In this document: in pieces, positions 4,160 through 5,318 of the stretch | Numbering within the stretch: position 1 is the first letter of the stretch | Layout of the letters: every line of letters begins with the position of its first letter | NCBI GenBank assembly: GCA_030652345.1 | Contig: JAUSAU010000106.1 | Coordinates: forward strand, 1-5,318 | Source: Coriobacteriia bacterium | GTDB lineage: Bacteria > Actinomycetota > Coriobacteriia > Anaerosomatales > PALSA-660 | Reading direction: 5' to 3' | Length of the DNA: 5,318 nt | Translations under genes and position numbers: made by a program | The notes under the pieces: model-generated | Told to the model about the DNA's origin: nothing | Databases searched by the model: none | What the model saw: only the letters and a program-made list of their open reading frames with translations

Positions 4160-5318
4160 ATGGAACTGCGCAGCGATCGCATGAAGAAGGGCGTCAGCAA
4201 GGCGCCGCACCGCAGCCTGCTCAAGGCTGACGGCCTCATCGACGAGGAGATCTCCCGGCCGCTCATCGCGGTCGTCAACTCCGCGAACGAGATCATCCCC
4301 GGTCACCTCATGCTCGGTCACGTCGCCGACGCGGTGAAGACCGGCATCCGCATGGCCGGCGGTACCCCGCTCGAGTTCGCCACCATCGGCATCTGCGACG
4401 GGCTGGCGATGAACCACGCCGGGATGCGCTACTCGCTCGCGTCGCGCGAGGTCATCGCCGACTCCGTCGAGCTCGTCGTCGAGGCGCACGCCTTCGACGC
4501 GATGGTGCTCATCCCCAACTGCGACAAGGTCGTCCCCGGCATGCTCATGGCCGCGGCGCGCCTCGACATCCCCGCGATCGTGGTCAGCGGCGGCCCGATG
4601 CTCGCCGGTACCTACGGCGGTAAGGACGTCGATCTCGACACGGTGTTCACGGCGGTCGGCAAGGTCGCGCGCGGCGAGATGACCGAGAAGCAGCTCTGCG
4701 CCCTCGAGAACGACGCCTGCCCGACGTGCGGCTCGTGCGCGGGACTCTTCACCGCCAACTCGATGAACTGCCTCACCGAGGCGATCGGCATGGCGCTTCC
4801 CGGCAACGGCACGATCCCGGCGGTCTTCTCCGAGCGCCTGCGCCTCGCGAAGTACGCCGGCATGAAGATCATGGACCTGCTCGAACGCGGCATCACCGCG
4901 CGCCAGATCATGACCCCCGCGGCGATCCGCAACGGGATGTCGCTCGACATGGCGTTCGGCGGCTCGTCCAACACCGTCCTGCATCTCACGGCGATCGCGC
5001 ACGAGGCGGGCGCGGACATCACGCTGGACGACTGGAGCGCGGTGTCGGCAGCCACGCCGAACCTCGTGCGCGTCAGCCCCGCGAGCGACTTCCACATGCA
5101 AGACCTCCACGCCGACGGCGGCATCCCGGCGATCATGGCCGAGCTCGCGAAGAAGGGCCTCATCGACCTCGACGCGCTCACCGTCACCGGCGAGCCGATT
5201 GGTGCGACCGTTGCCGCCGGCGGGAAGCGCGGCCTCGGCGTCATCCACGACATCGAGGACCCGTACTACGCCCAGGGCGGCCTGCGCGTGATGAAGGGCA
5301 ACCTCGCCCCGCGCGGCG
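4160..5318 (+). CDS. ilvD: Dihydroxy-acid dehydratase, N-terminal 386 residues (3' end outside window)
   Basis: Converts 2,3-dihydroxy-isovalerate and 2,3-dihydroxy-3-methylvalerate to the 2-oxo acids that precede valine/leucine and isoleucine. It is a cytoplasmic iron-sulfur enzyme, usually about 550-570 residues, so roughly the last third is missing. ATG 4160 follows GAGGAG (4148-4153) by six bases and gives the family N-terminus RSDRMKKGV.KAPHRSLLKA. Clear family blocks include NEIIPGHLML (43-52), GICDGLAMNHAGM (77-89), SREVIADSVE, IPNCDKVVPGMLMAAARL (118-135), VSGGPMLAG, CPTCGSCAGLFTANSMNCL (187-205) and ALPGNGT. Cys121 and Cys193 are the likely cluster ligands; the first ligand seen in PCN-type enzymes is replaced by Gly48 (PGH), as in E. 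coli IlvD. The active-site serine region lies beyond the window. Between the T-box terminator (4025) and the ribosome binding site lie about 120 bases in which I recognise nothing further. The frame is open upstream to ATG 4016, but that is not preferred. Confidence 0.96.
   Translation, partial: MELRSDRMKKGVSKAPHRSLLKADGLIDEEISRPLIAVVNSANEIIPGHLMLGHVADAVKTGIRMAGGTPLEFATIGICDGLAMNHAGMRYSLASREVIADSVELVVEAHAFDAMVLIPNCDKVVPGMLMAAARLDIPAIVVSGGPMLAGTYGGKDVDLDTVFTAVGKVARGEMTEKQLCALENDACPTCGSCAGLFTANSMNCLTEAIGMALPGNGTIPAVFSERLRLAKYAGMKIMDLLERGITARQIMTPAAIRNGMSLDMAFGGSSNTVLHLTAIAHEAGADITLDDWSAVSAATPNLVRVSPASDFHMQDLHADGGIPAIMAELAKKGLIDLDALTVTGEPIGATVAAGGKRGLGVIHDIEDPYYAQGGLRVMKGNLAPRG

Noticed and set aside
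4094..5248. Long minus-strand open frame (384 codons) opposite ilvD
   Set aside because: It is rich in Arg, Asp, Val, His and Glu with no recognisable motif, and lies wholly antisense to a strongly conserved ilvD. Long shadow frames are expected in high-GC coding DNA.

Overview
The window is high-GC DNA with five tightly packed protein genes in bacterial layout, plus one large structured RNA leader. The GC-rich coding, Shine-Dalgarno sites of the GAGG type, a sigma-70-like promoter and a full-length T-box riboswitch that appears to act by transcription termination suggest an Actinomycetota-type bacterium. A lineage outside the classical aerobic actinomycetes (for example Coriobacteriia-related) is possible. 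That placement is an inference from style, not from a marker gene.

Left arm (1-1583, + strand): the 3' end of an isocitrate dehydrogenase gene. Its preserved coenzyme-site residues (K-Y of the PKYAG motif, Y and R of the VTYDxxxR motif) predict NADP+ use. It is followed 39 bases later by a gene for a single-pass membrane protein with a TolB/PD40-like extracytoplasmic beta-propeller of unknown role.

Middle (1594-3629, - strand): a two-gene unit read right to left. The first gene encodes an AcuC-like, class I/II HDAC-fold, zinc-dependent deacetylase. It overlaps by 16 bases the start of a membrane diguanylate cyclase with an intact GGDEF active site and an intact RxxD inhibitory site. The unit converges on the propeller gene with only 10 bases between the two stop codons, and both stops lie inside a small perfect inverted repeat.

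Right arm (3658-5318, + strand): a clear promoter (TTGTCC, 17-base spacer, TATACT) drives a complete canonical T-box leader. It has Stem I with a kink-turn-like base, a specifier loop and an AGAGAG/GGTGGAA distal part; Stem II with an S-turn; a IIA/B pseudoknot with the F-box CCGTTA; Stem III; an antiterminator with a TGGT bulge; and a competing terminator hairpin. It precedes ilvD (dihydroxy-acid dehydratase), which is cut by the window end after 386 codons. The leader should sense uncharged branched-chain amino-acid tRNA, most likely isoleucine, and switch ilvD on when the amino acid is short.

The window is largely core metabolism and signalling, with no mobile element, CRISPR array, tRNA or rRNA. 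No wholly new system is evident. The points most worth a second look are the register of the T-box specifier, the translationally coupled deacetylase/diguanylate cyclase pair, and the uncharacterised membrane propeller gene beside icd.
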